DNA of 64,000 nucleotides from Achromobacter anxifer (GCF_903652925.1 NZ_CAHLAR010000013.1:62001-126000), one strand, 5' to 3'. Positions 53,052 through 62,610 are shown, counted from the first letter of the stretch. The notes: generated from the sequence alone by a model not told the origin. Numbers and translations are program-made.

Positions 53052-53303
53052 TTACTTTTCCAGCGCGGACAGCCGCGTTTCCAGCTGCTGCACCTGCGCG
53101 GCCAGTTGGTCCACGCGGGCGCGAGTGCGCGCCAGCAGATCGGCCTGGACGTCGAATTCTTCGCGCGTCACGAGATCGAGCTTCGAGAATGCCTGCGTCA
53201 TCATCGCGCGCACATTGCGTTCCACATCCGCGGCCGGACTGCGCGCGATCAGATCGGAGATGTTCTTCTGGATGTCTTCCATCCACTGGGTGCGATTGTT
53301 CAT
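53052..53303 (-). CDS. ubiK: Ubiquinone biosynthesis accessory factor UbiK (BMFP domain)
   Basis: An 83-residue coiled-coil protein of the membrane-fusogenic BMFP family. The N-terminal amphipathic part (DIQKNISDLIARSPAADVERNVRAMM) is followed by a heptad-repeat coiled coil up to the C terminus (DLLARTRARVDQLAAQVQQLETRLSALE). In E. coli UbiK binds UbiJ and assists ubiquinone synthesis under oxygen. The start at 53303 has a GAGG box. An earlier in-frame ATG would add ten residues. Confidence 0.88.
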   Translation of the reverse strand: MNNRTQWMEDIQKNISDLIARSPAADVERNVRAMMTQAFSKLDLVTREEFDVQADLLARTRARVDQLAAQVQQLETRLSALEK

Positions 53304-53391
53304 GACGGCCTCACTTTGTTCTTGATGGTTCAAGTGTAGTTCCTCGAACCGCCGTTTCCTGAGGCGAAGAAAAAAAAAGGGTCGCCTCCGC

Positions 53392-53430
53392 GCAAAAAAA
53401 GAGGGCGGGCCGCATGCGGTGACCGCCCTT
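53392..53430 (-). terminator. Intrinsic terminator of the DUF5339-like lipoprotein gene
   Basis: GGGCGG (53403-53408) pairs with CCGCCC (53423-53428) around an inner CCGC-AT-GCGG helix. On the minus strand seven T residues follow. It is 55 bases after the stop codon. Confidence 0.8.
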
Positions 53431-53483
53431 CAAAGCACAGGAGAAAACCGGGCTGCCATGGCGGCAACCCCCTACCAACATCG

Positions 53484-53897
53484 TTACGGGCAACCCATCT
53501 GGCTTGCCGACTGCGCGAACGAATCCGACGACTGCTTGCATTGCGCCGCCAACTGAGTCTTGTCGCTGATCGCCCCCCATTGCGCCCTGGCGGCGTCGAG
53601 CTGCTCCTTGATCGCAGCCGCGGCCGGATTGGCGCTACCCAATTTGTCCATGCAGGCATTGACCTTGGCCAGATAGGCCTCGCACTCGGCCGGTACGGAC
53701 GCGGTGGCGCCCGCCGCCGGAGCGGCGGAGGATGGCGGGGTCGAAGATGGCGCCGGCGTTACCGGAGCGGGAGCGGCTGGCGCAGGGGTGGAGGCGGCCG
53801 GCGCGGCGGCCTTGTCTTCGCTTTTGTTGCAACCGGCCAAAGCGGCGAGCGACGCGGCCAGGGCCAAAATACAGAAAGCCTTGCGGTGGTGCTTCAT
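53484..53897 (-). CDS. DUF5339-like lipoprotein
   Basis: A 137-residue lipoprotein: lipobox LAGC (Cys23), a Pro/Ala-rich linker (residues 30-68) and a compact helical domain with three or four cysteines (CEAYLAKVNACMDKLG, QCKQSSDSF, terminal MGCP). The pattern of a Cys-rich CEAYxxxVxxC domain matches proteins annotated DUF5339 in Neisseriales/Burkholderiales. The function is unknown. AAGGGG precedes the ATG. It is transcribed alone. Confidence 0.75.
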   Translation of the reverse strand: MKHHRKAFCILALAASLAALAGCNKSEDKAAAPAASTPAPAAPAPVTPAPSSTPPSSAAPAAGATASVPAECEAYLAKVNACMDKLGSANPAAAAIKEQLDAARAQWGAISDKTQLAAQCKQSSDSFAQSASQMGCP

Positions 53898-54294
53898 GAC
53901 ATCCCCTTCCCGTACCTGCTTTCCATCGGGAGATCCTCGACATCGGAACTCCGCCTGCCCCCTGGCCTGTTCGCGGACAGGCTTGAACTGGTATCGATTC
54001 TTCTGCAGCCGGCACTTGCCAACAAGCCAGCGCATGTAAACCGCCGTATCACGCGCCCCACCCCGCCTCGCCCCTTCCCGCGCCAGCCGGCGGCGCTCCG
54101 CCCACACCCTCATTTGTCCCCGGAAGCGCGGCCAGCAACGCTGAGCGGGCTGCCGCCGCTTCTGCTCGATCCCATCAGATTGGCTGATATGCCAACATAA
54201 ACCGCAACAAAATCGGCATCACTTTGCTACAAATATCGGACGGGAAACATATTTGGTTGCACGCCTCACAAGCCTGCAGCACGCACCACATTGA

Positions 54295-54777
<483 letters not shown>

Positions 54778-54805
54778 ATAAATAAAGACTCAATGGAGCC
54801 TGAAA

Positions 54806-56044
54806 ATGGATAAAGCGGATATCTCCTGGTTGCTCGTCTCTACCCTGCTTGTATTGATGATGGCCGTGCCTGGCCTGGCAATGTTCTATGGCGGCCTGGT
54901 GCGCAGCAAGAATGTGCTGTCGGTGCTGCTGCAAGTGCTGTGCACGTTTGTGCTGGGCCTGGTGCTCTGGTTCATCTATGGCTATTCCCTCGCATTCACC
55001 GAGGGCAACGCCTTCTTCGGCGGCCTGTCTCGCGCCTTCTTCTCCGGCATGTTCACGCCAGCCGACGGCAAGTACGCCATGTCGAACTCGCTGACCGAGC
55101 TGCTGTTCGCCTCGTTCCAGGCCACGTTCGCCGGTATCACGTGCGCGCTGATCGTCGGCAGCTTCGCCGAGCGCGCCCGCTTCTCCGGCGTGCTGGTGTT
55201 CACGGTGATCTGGTTCACGTTCGCCTATGTACCGATCGCCCACATGGTCTGGTTCGCGTCCGAAACGGCGCCGGGCCTGCTCAACGCCAAGGGCGCGCTG
55301 GACTTCGCCGGCGGCACCGTGGTGCACATCAATGCCGGCGTGGCTGGCCTGGTGGGCGCCTACGTGGTGGGCAAGCGCGTGGGCTATGGCCGCGAAGCCA
55401 TGCAGCCGCACAACCTGCCGATGACCTTCGTCGGCGCCGCGCTGCTGTGGGTGGGCTGGTTCGGGTTCAACGCCGGCTCCGCACTGGCCGCCAATGAAAA
55501 CGCCACCCTGGCCTTCTTCAACACGATGATCGCGACCGCGGGCGCCGTACTGTCCTGGCTGTTCACGGAATGGGCCATCAAGGGCAAGCCCTCGATGCTG
55601 GGCGCCGCGTCGGGCGCCGTCGCCGGCCTGGTCGGCATCACCCCGGCCGCCGGCCTTGTAGGCCCGGTGGGCGCACTGGTCATCGGCGTGATCGCCGGCA
55701 TCGTCTGCGTCTGGGGCGTGAACGGCCTGAAGCGGCTGCTGCGCGCCGATGACGCGCTGGACGTATTCGGCGTCCACGGCGTGGGCGGCATCGTCGGCGC
55801 CCTGCTGACCGGCGTGTTCAATGCGCAGATCCTCGGCGGCCCCGGCTTGGCCGAGCCCGGCATGATCGGCCATCAGCTTTGGGTCCAGTTGGAAGGCGTG
55901 CTGCTGACCATCGTCTGGTCCGGCGTAGTGGCGTGGATCGCCTACAAGATCGCCAACGCCCTGTGCGGCATGCGCGTGCCGGAAGACCAGGAGCGCGAAG
56001 GCCTGGACGTCACCAGCCACGGCGAATCGGCCTATCACAGCTAA
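54806..56044 (+). CDS. amtB: Ammonium transporter AmtB
   Basis: A 412-residue trimeric ammonium channel with eleven membrane helices. The N terminus is short (MDKADISWLLVSTLLVLMM) and has no clear signal peptide. Signatures: FYGGLVRSKNVLSVLLQ near residue 30, FAGGTVVHINAGVAGLVGAYV (with the first twin histidine) near 170 and the DDALDVFGVHGVGGIVGALLTGVF motif near 318, which contains the second histidine. Follows glnK and ends at a strong bidirectional terminator. Confidence 0.96.
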   Translation: MDKADISWLLVSTLLVLMMAVPGLAMFYGGLVRSKNVLSVLLQVLCTFVLGLVLWFIYGYSLAFTEGNAFFGGLSRAFFSGMFTPADGKYAMSNSLTELLFASFQATFAGITCALIVGSFAERARFSGVLVFTVIWFTFAYVPIAHMVWFASETAPGLLNAKGALDFAGGTVVHINAGVAGLVGAYVVGKRVGYGREAMQPHNLPMTFVGAALLWVGWFGFNAGSALAANENATLAFFNTMIATAGAVLSWLFTEWAIKGKPSMLGAASGAVAGLVGITPAAGLVGPVGALVIGVIAGIVCVWGVNGLKRLLRADDALDVFGVHGVGGIVGALLTGVFNAQILGGPGLAEPGMIGHQLWVQLEGVLLTIVWSGVVAWIAYKIANALCGMRVPEDQEREGLDVTSHGESAYHS

Positions 56045-56057
56045 GGCAAGCAGCTTC

Positions 56058-56125
56058 GGCCCGCCGCATGGCGGCGGGCCTGGACGCAAAAAGAGGCGCC
56101 GGGGTTTTCACCCCGGCGCCTTTTT
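56058..56125. terminator. Bidirectional terminator between amtB and ptsI
   Basis: The first stem is GGCCCGCCGC (56058-56067) with GCGGCGGGCC (56071-56080). The second is GGCGCCGGGG (56095-56104) with CCCCGGCGCC (56111-56120). The second is flanked by TTTTT on the + strand and by CTCTTTTTG on the minus strand, so it can terminate both converging genes. Confidence 0.9.
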
Positions 56126-56144
56126 CATGCCCTGGCGCAGCGCG

Positions 56145-57860
56145 TCAGGCCAGGCCCAGCGTATCCAGGTCCACCGGCAAGGCCCGGTTCAGGGCGCTGG
56201 CCACCTTCACGCGCAAGGCGTTGGAGTGGGCGCGACGGACTTCGCGCTTCACGTCCAGCAGCTGCTGCGGGTGCATGGAGAATTCGGTCAGGCCCAGCCC
56301 CAGCAGCAAGCGGGTCATGCGCGAATCCCCCGCCATTTCCCCGCACACGGCTACCGGCTTGCCGGCACGCTCGCCCGCGTTGATCGTGTGCGCGACCAGG
56401 CGCAGCACCGCAGGATGCAACGGATCGTACAGGGACGCCACGTCGTGGTCGCCGCGGTCGATTGCCAGCGTGTACTGGATCAGATCGTTGGTGCCGATAG
56501 ACAGGAAATCCAGCGCCTGCGCGAAGGGTTCGATGGCGATGGCGATGGCTGGCACCTCGACCATGGCGCCGACCTCCATGTGGGGCGCGTAGGCCTGGCC
56601 GCGGGCATCGAGCTCGCGGCGGGCGGCCTCGATGGCCGCCTTGGTCGCCACCACCTCGTGCATGTGGGCGATCATCGGGATCAGCAGGCGCACCGGGCCA
56701 TGGGCCGAGGCCCGCAGGATGGCGCGCAATTGCGTCGCGAACATCTCGGGACGCGCCAGGCAATAGCGGATGGCACGTTGCCCCAGGGCCGGATTGGTGG
56801 CCACCGTGGCCTCTCCGTCCAGCGTCTTGTCCGAGCCGATGTCCAGCGTGCGGATCGTGACGGGCCTGCCGGCCATCACCTTCACCACGGAGGAATAGGC
56901 TTCGTACTGCTCTTCCTCGCCTGGCAGGTCCGGACGCCCCATGAAGAGGAATTCGCTGCGGAACAGGCCGATGCCATGCGCGCCTGAAGCGAGCGCCAGC
57001 GCGGCCTCTTCCGGTAGTTCGATGTTGGCATGCAGGACGATGTCGATGCCGTCCAGGGTGACCGAGGGTTCGTCGCGCAGCAGGCTCAGTTCGGCCCGCT
57101 CGTCGGCATAGGCCGACTGGCGGCCGCGGTATTCCGCGAGGATGCGTTCGGACGGGTTCACGATCACCGCGCCGGCCGCGCCGTCGATGATCAGCATGTC
57201 GCCGTCGCGCACCAGTTCACGCACGTTGCCCATGGCCACGACGGCGGGCACGCCCATGCTGCGCGCCACGATGGCGGTATGCGAGGTCGGGCCGCCCAGG
57301 TCCGTCACGAAAGCAGCAAAACGGCCGCCGCGCAGGCGCAGCATGTCGGCGGGCGAGATGTCGTGCGCCACGACCACCAGCGCTTCGTCGCCGCCCATGT
57401 GGGACATGTCAGGCAGGATCGCCGAGGTGCCGGCCAGGACGTGCAGCACGCGCTCGATCACCTGGCGCACGTCGGCGCCGCGCTCGCGCAGGTACTCGTC
57501 TTCCATGGCGTCGAACTGCTGCCCCAGGATCTGGCCTTGCGTCGTCAGAGCCCATTCGGCGTTGTAGTGGCGTTCGGCGATGAGAGCCAGGGTCTGTTCG
57601 GCCAGCAGCGGATCGCCCAGCAGCAGACTATGCACGTTGAGCATGGCGCCAAGCTCGCGCGGCGCATCGGCCGGCAAGGTATCGGCCAGTTGCAGCAGTT
57701 CCTGCTGTGCGGAAGCCAGGGCGTCGGTCAGCCGGCTGCTTTCGGCGGGCACGTCCTCGGCCGAAATGCGGTAGTGCGCGACTTCCAGCGCCGCCGCGCC
57801 CATGACCACGGCGCGTCCGATGGCATATCCTTTGGCGACGCCTTTGCCGTACAGACACAC
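56145..57860 (-). CDS. ptsI: PTS enzyme I (phosphoenolpyruvate-protein phosphotransferase)
   Basis: Enzyme I autophosphorylates with phosphoenolpyruvate and passes phosphate to HPr. The N-terminal HPr-binding domain is followed by the phospho-histidine loop GGPTSHTAIVARSMGVPAVV near residue 190, and the PEP-binding TIM barrel has FRSEFLFMGR, IGTNDLIQYTLAIDR and VCGEMAGD. The start is uncertain. Family alignment suggests the GTG at 57860 (571 residues). The frame stays open to an ATG at 58022 inside ptsH, and another GTG is at 57971. A perfect 17-bp inverted repeat covers the proposed start. The gene follows ptsH on the same strand. Confidence 0.92.
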   Translation of the reverse strand: MCLYGKGVAKGYAIGRAVVMGAAALEVAHYRISAEDVPAESSRLTDALASAQQELLQLADTLPADAPRELGAMLNVHSLLLGDPLLAEQTLALIAERHYNAEWALTTQGQILGQQFDAMEDEYLRERGADVRQVIERVLHVLAGTSAILPDMSHMGGDEALVVVAHDISPADMLRLRGGRFAAFVTDLGGPTSHTAIVARSMGVPAVVAMGNVRELVRDGDMLIIDGAAGAVIVNPSERILAEYRGRQSAYADERAELSLLRDEPSVTLDGIDIVLHANIELPEEAALALASGAHGIGLFRSEFLFMGRPDLPGEEEQYEAYSSVVKVMAGRPVTIRTLDIGSDKTLDGEATVATNPALGQRAIRYCLARPEMFATQLRAILRASAHGPVRLLIPMIAHMHEVVATKAAIEAARRELDARGQAYAPHMEVGAMVEVPAIAIAIEPFAQALDFLSIGTNDLIQYTLAIDRGDHDVASLYDPLHPAVLRLVAHTINAGERAGKPVAVCGEMAGDSRMTRLLLGLGLTEFSMHPQQLLDVKREVRRAHSNALRVKVASALNRALPVDLDTLGLA

Positions 57861-57892
57861 AACGGGGCTGGCAGAGCCAGCCCCGTTGTGTG
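57856..57892 (-). promoter_or_regulatory. Perfect 17-bp inverted repeat at the ptsI start
   Basis: CACACAACGGGGCTGGC (57856-57872) and its exact complement (57876-57892) are separated by only three bases. The RNA hairpin would include the likely GTG start of ptsI in its 3' arm. No U-run follows, so it is more likely a translational or mRNA-stability element than a terminator. Confidence 0.6.
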
Positions 57893-57914
57893 CGTCATTG
57901 AGGGTCGTAGACGA

Positions 57915-57941
57915 GCCGGCCCGAGCAGCGCTCAGGCCGGC
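57915..57941 (-). repeat. Second hairpin in the ptsH-ptsI gap
   Basis: GCCGGCC (57915-57921) and GGCCGGC (57935-57941) enclose GAGC/GCTC (57923-57926 and 57930-57933), with a G-U closing position in the minus-strand RNA. It lies between the ptsH stop and the 17-bp inverted repeat. Confidence 0.5.
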
Positions 57942-57957
57942 GGATTCGGAAGAAATT

Positions 57958-58227
57958 CTATTCCTGCTCACCGAATTTGCTATCGAACAATGATTGAATT
58001 TCAGAAAGGGCCTGCTCGGCATCGTTGCCCGAGGCCTCCAGCTTTACCGTCACGCCCAGCCCGGCCGCCAGCATCATGACGCCCATGATGCTCTTGGCGT
58101 TCACGCGCTGCGCGCCGCGCGAGATGAAGATCTCGCTGGAAAACTTGCTTGCCAGCTGCGTCAGCTTGGCAGCCGCCCGGGCATGCAAGCCCAGTTTATT
58201 GCTGATGACGATGTCTGTATTAGGCAT
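57958..58227 (-). CDS. ptsH: Phosphocarrier protein HPr
   Basis: An 89-residue phosphocarrier. His15 in GLHARAA takes phosphate from enzyme I, and Ser46 in NAKSIMGVMMLAAG is the site used by HPr kinase in many betaproteobacteria. It is followed by ptsI with about 100 bases between, and preceded by the mannose-family EIIA gene. This set has no sugar permease nearby, so it is probably a regulatory PTS. Confidence 0.96.
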   Translation of the reverse strand: MPNTDIVISNKLGLHARAAAKLTQLASKFSSEIFISRGAQRVNAKSIMGVMMLAAGLGVTVKLEASGNDAEQALSEIQSLFDSKFGEQE

Positions 58228-58336
58228 AGGAAATGTGGTGACCGCGGCTTAACGCCGCAGTGTTGATTGCAGCAAAACGTCGAACCGTCCATCGACCTGA
58301 AACGATAGCCGACATGATAGGGCAAACCTCTGCCCG

Positions 58337-58738
58337 TCAGTCTACACGCAAGACACCCTGCAGCCCGCCAGCCAGCGCCTTTTCACGGGTTTCAGCCAAT
58401 GGCAGATTGCGATAGGTCAGGGCCCGCAGCAGCATGGGGGTATTCAATCCTGCCAGCACGCAGCATTGGATGCCCTGGGCCTGGGCATCGGAGACGGCGC
58501 GCTTGGAGATATTGGCGGGGGTGGCGCCGATCAGGTCGGTCAGCACCAGCACGCCCGCGCCGTGATCCTGTTCGAGGATGTCCTTGAGGACAAGCGGGGC
58601 CAGGTCGTCCGGCCGGTCTTCAGGCAGGATGTCGTGGATGGCCAGCATGCCGTCAAGGTTGCCCATGACGTGGCTGGCGCAATCGCGTATCGCCGCGCCC
58701 AGGGGCGCGTGCACGACGATGACAATACCTGTGGTCAT
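58337..58738 (-). CDS. PTS EIIA component, mannose family
   Basis: A 133-residue EIIA-Man-type protein with the phospho-accepting His10 in IVVHAPLG and the family motif VLTDLIGATPANIS near residue 65. No EIIB, EIIC or EIID is encoded in the window, as is typical of the incomplete regulatory PTS of betaproteobacteria, where this protein probably interacts with regulatory targets. It starts 18 bases after gshB and is followed by ptsH. Confidence 0.9.
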   Translation of the reverse strand: MTTGIVIVVHAPLGAAIRDCASHVMGNLDGMLAIHDILPEDRPDDLAPLVLKDILEQDHGAGVLVLTDLIGATPANISKRAVSDAQAQGIQCCVLAGLNTPMLLRALTYRNLPLAETREKALAGGLQGVLRVD

Positions 58739-58756
58739 GGCGGGGATCCTGGCAGG

Positions 58757-59734
58757 TCAGGCGGCGGCAGCGGTGGCGGAGGTCGCCACCGCCTTTTCCA
58801 GCGCCTGGACGAACATGCCCGCCACGTCGAAGCCGGTCTGCTCCGCGATTTCCACGAAACAGGTGGGGCTGGTGACGTTGACTTCCGTGACGTAGTCGCC
58901 GATGACGTCCAGGCCGACCAGCAGCAGGCCGCGGGCGGCGAACTTGGGCGCCACCGCCTCGGCGATCTCGCGGTCGCGCGCGGACAGTTCCTGCGCCACG
59001 CCGCGGCCGCCGGCCGCCAGGTTGCCGCGCGTTTCGCCGGCCAGCGGAATGCGGGCCAGGGAATACGGCACCGGCACGCCGCCGATCAGCAGGATGCGCT
59101 TGTCGCCCTTGACGATGTCGGGAATGTAGCGCTGCGCCATGATGGTGCGCGCGCCATTGTCCGTCAGCGTTTCCAGGATGGCGTTGAGGTTGGGATCCTT
59201 GGGCTGCAGGCGGAACACGCCCGTGCCGCCCATGCCGTCCAGCGGCTTCACGATGACGTCGTGATGCGCATCGTGGAATGCCTTCAGGCGAGCCATGCTG
59301 CGGGTCACCAGCGTGGGCGCGGTGAACTCGCTGATCTCGGTGATGGCCAGCTTTTCGGGGTGGTTGCGGATCGCCGCGCCGCCGTTGAACACGCGCGCGC
59401 CCTGTGTCTCGGCGTATTCGAGCAAATGCGTGGAATACACGTATTCCATGTCGAACGGCGGATCCTTGCGCATGACCACCGCTCCAAAATCCGCCAGCGG
59501 CAGATCCTGGGCGGAAGACTCGCGCCACCAGTCGTGGCCGTGCAGATCTGCATCCGCGACCAGTTCGATGGGCGTGGCGGTGGCCTTGACCGTGCCCGCC
59601 TCGATATAGAGATCGCCCTGCATGGCCACGCTGAGCGTGTGACCGCGCGCCACCAGGGCGCGCATCATGGCGACAGAACTGTCCTTGTACGCCTTGAGCA
59701 GCGGCAAGGGATCCAAAACGAACAAAACATGCAT
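58757..59734 (-). CDS. gshB: Glutathione synthetase
   Basis: A 325-residue ATP-grasp ligase that joins gamma-glutamylcysteine to glycine. Motifs: MRKDPPFDMEYVYSTHLLEYAE near residue 88, KPLDGMGGTGVFR near 165 and GLDVIGDYVTEVNVTSPT near 278, which close over ATP and substrate. The start ATG at 59734 is preceded by CAGGG and, further up, by a 10-bp hairpin (59754-59779). gshA is not adjacent, unlike in several related genomes. Confidence 0.96.
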   Translation of the reverse strand: MHVLFVLDPLPLLKAYKDSSVAMMRALVARGHTLSVAMQGDLYIEAGTVKATATPIELVADADLHGHDWWRESSAQDLPLADFGAVVMRKDPPFDMEYVYSTHLLEYAETQGARVFNGGAAIRNHPEKLAITEISEFTAPTLVTRSMARLKAFHDAHHDVIVKPLDGMGGTGVFRLQPKDPNLNAILETLTDNGARTIMAQRYIPDIVKGDKRILLIGGVPVPYSLARIPLAGETRGNLAAGGRGVAQELSARDREIAEAVAPKFAARGLLLVGLDVIGDYVTEVNVTSPTCFVEIAEQTGFDVAGMFVQALEKAVATSATAAAA

Positions 59735-59753
59735 CGCGACACCCTGAACGGAC

Positions 59754-59779
59754 GCCGCCTTCCCTGGCGGGAAGGCGGC
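59754..59779. repeat. Hairpin in the infC-gshB gap
   Basis: GCCGCCTTCC (59754-59763) and GGAAGGCGGC (59770-59779) form a perfect 10-bp stem 20 bases upstream of gshB. There is no U-run on the minus strand, so it is a poor intrinsic terminator; it may shape the gshB leader. Confidence 0.5.
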
Positions 59780-59888
59780 TTTATGACATCGTAGCGCAGA
59801 GCCGCCCAATAAGCGAACCCGCCGGCGCAACGGCGAGCGGCGGGTCGGAAGAGCGGCGCAGCCTCCCTGGGGAGGCCGCGGCAGGAGC

Positions 59889-60440
59889 TCAGGCCGCCGA
59901 TTCAGGCTTGCCCGCGGGCACAGCCTTCTTCTTCGGCGCCAGCACCATGACCATCTGACGGCCTTCGAGCTTCGGCATGGCTTCGACCTGGGCAAGTTCC
60001 ACCAGATCGTCGCGCACACGTTCAAGCACCCGCATACCAAGTTCCTGGTGGGCCATTTCGCGGCCACGGAAACGCAGCGTCACCTTGGCCTTGTCGCCTT
60101 CTTCGAGGAAGCGGCGCAGGTTGCGCAGCTTGACCTGGTAGTCGCCCTCGTCGGTGGCCGGACGGAATTTGACTTCCTTGACCTGGATGACCTTCTGCTT
60201 GGAACGAGCTTCGGCTTGGCGCTTCTGCTCCTGGTACTTGAATTTGCCGTAGTCCATCAAACGGCAGACCGGCGGTTCGGCGTTCGGCGCGATTTCCACC
60301 AGATCCACGTCGCTTTGCTCGGAAAGACGGAAGGCGTCGGCAATCTTGACGATGCCGAGCTGTTCTCCGTCCAGACCTATCAGGCGCACCTCGGGGACGC
60401 GGATTTCACCGTTGATGCGATTGGCTTTTTCAGTGGCGAT
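59889..60440 (-). CDS. infC: Translation initiation factor IF-3 (probable AUC start)
   Basis: IF-3 blocks premature subunit joining and inspects the initiation codon. The conventional frame starts only at an internal GTG (60389), which would cut off the conserved N terminus. Reading upstream in frame gives [21 protein letters not shown], the usual IF-3 start, preceded by an ATC codon at 60440-60438 with AGGAG eight bases before it. The full protein is then 183 residues, the family norm. E. coli infC uses AUU, which IF-3 itself discriminates against, so this is an autoregulatory start. It is 20 bases after thrS. Confidence 0.95.
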   Translation of the reverse strand: MATEKANRINGEIRVPEVRLIGLDGEQLGIVKIADAFRLSEQSDVDLVEIAPNAEPPVCRLMDYGKFKYQEQKRQAEARSKQKVIQVKEVKFRPATDEGDYQVKLRNLRRFLEEGDKAKVTLRFRGREMAHQELGMRVLERVRDDLVELAQVEAMPKLEGRQMVMVLAPKKKAVPAGKPESAA

Positions 60441-60460
60441 GTTGAAAGCTCCTAGAAATG

Positions 60461-62413
60461 TTAAGCAGCGCTGCTATCAGGATGAACGACGTCGCGACGG
60501 GTGGAAACGTCCTCGGACAAGCGCGCGACGAATTCGTCGTATGCGATGGCTCCGAGGTCCAATCCGCCCAGTCCGCGTACGGCTACGGTGCCGTTTTGCT
60601 TTTCCTTGTCGCCGACGACGAGGATATACGGCACCTTTTGCAGGCTGTGCTCCCGAATTTTACGAGTGATTTTTTCACCGCGCAAATCGGACTCTACTCT
60701 AAAGCCTTGTTTTTTCAGGCTTTGCGTGATTTCAGCCGCATAATCGGCCGAAGGTTCGGAAATGCAGCATACGACGGCCTGCACCGGAGCGAGCCAAGGA
60801 GGCATCGCGCCAGCGTGGTTTTCGATCAGCATGCCGATGAAACGCTCCAGCGAACCGAGGATCGCACGGTGCAGCATGACCGGCGGGCGGCGCTGGTCGT
60901 TCTGATCCACGTACTCGGCGCCCAGGCGCACGGGCATGGAAAAGTCGACCTGGATCGTGCCGCACTGCCAGTGGCGGCCGATGGCGTCCTTCAAGGTGTA
61001 TTCCACCTTGGGACCGTAGAAAGCGCCCTCTCCCGGCGAGATCTCGAATTCGCAACCCGTGCGGCGCAGGCTTTCCATCAGGGCGGCCTCGGCCGTATCC
61101 CAGACTTCGTCCGTGCCGATGCGCTTCTCGGGACGCGTCGCGACCTTGTACAGCACTTCCGTGAAGCCGAAGTCGCGGTAGACCTTCTGCAGCAGCGCCG
61201 TAAAGTCGGCGCACTCGTCCTGGAGCTGTTCCTCGGTACAGAAAATGTGGCCGTCGTCCTGCGTGAAGCCGCGCACGCGCATCATGCCGTGCAGCGAACC
61301 CGAAGGCTCGTTGCGGTGGCATTGGCCGAATTCGCCGTAGCGCAGGGGCAGCTCGCGATAGGAATGCAGGCCGGCGTTGAAGATCTGCACGTGGCCCGGG
61401 CAGTTCATCGGCTTCAGTCCGTAGACGCGGTTCTCGGACTCCGTCGTGAACATGTTTTCACGGTAGTTGTCCCAGTGGCCCGTCTTTTTCCAGAGCGAAA
61501 TATCGAGAATCTGCGGCGCCTTCACTTCCTGGTAGCCGTTGTCGCGGTAGACGGAGCGCATGTACTGCTCCACCTGCTGCCACAGCGCCCAACCCTTGGG
61601 GTGCCAGAAGATCAGGCCCGGGGCCTCGTCCTGGAAATGGAACAGGTCCAGCTCGCGGCCGATCTTGCGGTGGTCGCGGCGTTCGGCCTCTTCCAGCATA
61701 TGCAGATAGGCTTCCTGCTCTTCCTTGGTCGCCCAGGCAGTGCCGTAGATGCGCTGGAGCATCTCGTTCTTGCTGTCGCCGCGCCAGTAGGCGCCGGCCA
61801 CCTTCATCAGCTTGAAGACCTTCAGCTTGCCCGTGGACGGCACGTGGGGGCCGCGGCACAGGTCGATGAAGTCGCCTTCGCGGTACAGGCTGAGCGGCTC
61901 GTTCGACGGAATCGAGGCAATGATCTCGGCCTTGTACTTTTCGCCGATGCCCTTGAAGAATTCGACGGCGTCGTCGCGCGACCATTCCTCGCGCGTGACG
62001 ATTTCGTCCTTCTTGGCCAGCTCGGCCATCTTTTTCTCGATGGCGGCCAGGTCTTCGGGCGTGAACGGGCGCTTGTACGAGAAGTCGTAGTAAAAGCCGT
62101 TGTCGATCACGGGACCGATGGTGACCTGCGCGTCCGGAAACAGCTCCTTGACGGCATAGGCCAGCAAGTGCGCCGTGGAGTGGCGGATCAGGTCCAGGCC
62201 GTCGGCGTCCTTGGCGGTCACGATCGCCAGGCGAGCGTCGTCCTCGATGCGGAAGCTGGTGTCGACCAGCTTGGAATCCGAGCCCTCAAACGTCACGCGG
62301 CCGCCCAAGGCGGCCTTCGCCAGGCCCGTACCGATCGATTGCGCCACTTCGGCAACCGTTACCGGCCCCGGATATTGGCGCTGCGAACCATCGGGCAATG
62401 TGATCTGTACCAT
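60461..62413 (-). CDS. thrS: Threonyl-tRNA synthetase
   Basis: A 650-residue class II synthetase. Domains in order: TGS (about residues 1-62), the editing domain (about 63-225, with HSTAHLL near 79 and the HxxxH zinc-like pair), the catalytic core (about 245-535, with [10 protein letters not shown] near 337 that provides the zinc cysteine, and the class II motifs), and a C-terminal anticodon-binding domain (about 540-650). It opens the thrS-infC operon. Its leader contains an apparent threonine attenuator. Confidence 0.97.
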   Translation of the reverse strand: MVQITLPDGSQRQYPGPVTVAEVAQSIGTGLAKAALGGRVTFEGSDSKLVDTSFRIEDDARLAIVTAKDADGLDLIRHSTAHLLAYAVKELFPDAQVTIGPVIDNGFYYDFSYKRPFTPEDLAAIEKKMAELAKKDEIVTREEWSRDDAVEFFKGIGEKYKAEIIASIPSNEPLSLYREGDFIDLCRGPHVPSTGKLKVFKLMKVAGAYWRGDSKNEMLQRIYGTAWATKEEQEAYLHMLEEAERRDHRKIGRELDLFHFQDEAPGLIFWHPKGWALWQQVEQYMRSVYRDNGYQEVKAPQILDISLWKKTGHWDNYRENMFTTESENRVYGLKPMNCPGHVQIFNAGLHSYRELPLRYGEFGQCHRNEPSGSLHGMMRVRGFTQDDGHIFCTEEQLQDECADFTALLQKVYRDFGFTEVLYKVATRPEKRIGTDEVWDTAEAALMESLRRTGCEFEISPGEGAFYGPKVEYTLKDAIGRHWQCGTIQVDFSMPVRLGAEYVDQNDQRRPPVMLHRAILGSLERFIGMLIENHAGAMPPWLAPVQAVVCCISEPSADYAAEITQSLKKQGFRVESDLRGEKITRKIREHSLQKVPYILVVGDKEKQNGTVAVRGLGGLDLGAIAYDEFVARLSEDVSTRRDVVHPDSSAA

Positions 62414-62460
62414 CGGGAGTGCTTCCTGGGGGGTTCTTGGAACGAAAAAACAAAATGCGG

Positions 62461-62491
62461 AAACGAAAAACGCGGCCTTGGAGCCGCGTTT
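62461..62491 (-). terminator. Intrinsic terminator in the thrS leader
   Basis: On the minus strand AAACGCGGC (62491-62483) and GCCGCGTTT (62476-62468) form a perfect 9-bp stem with a six-base loop, followed by a run of T residues. It lies about 50 bases before the thrS start codon and has no gene immediately upstream, so it fits a transcription attenuator. Confidence 0.8.
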
Positions 62492-62553
62492 CCTGGATTG
62501 TCTTGCTGAGTCCTACCGCTGACCTGACACGGTGAAACCCGACGCACGAAAAA

Positions 62554-62610
62554 TTAACGCGACATAGGGCGAAAGTTCCGGGTCGTAGTTCGTGCCAGCG
62601 GGAAAAACAT
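62554..62610 (-). CDS. Putative threonine-rich leader peptide of thrS
   Basis: An 18-codon frame, MFFPLARTTTRNFRPMSR, contains three consecutive threonine codons (ACT ACG ACC). An in-frame ATG at 62646 would lengthen it to 30 codons and add two more threonines. It precedes the leader terminator by about 60 bases. The bases around its stop codon (GTCGCGTT, 62563-62556) can pair with AACGCGGC of the terminator (62490-62483). The ribosome-binding site is weak (AGG about 13 bases upstream of the nearer ATG). See findings. Confidence 0.45.
   Translation of the reverse strand: MFFPLARTTTRNFRPMSR

Noticed and set aside
57861-58022. ATG at 58022 as the start of ptsI (625 residues)
   Set aside because: This start lies inside ptsH in another frame. 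The extra N-terminal residues do not resemble enzyme I, which normally begins close to the CLYGKGVAKG segment. The exact start is still unresolved.
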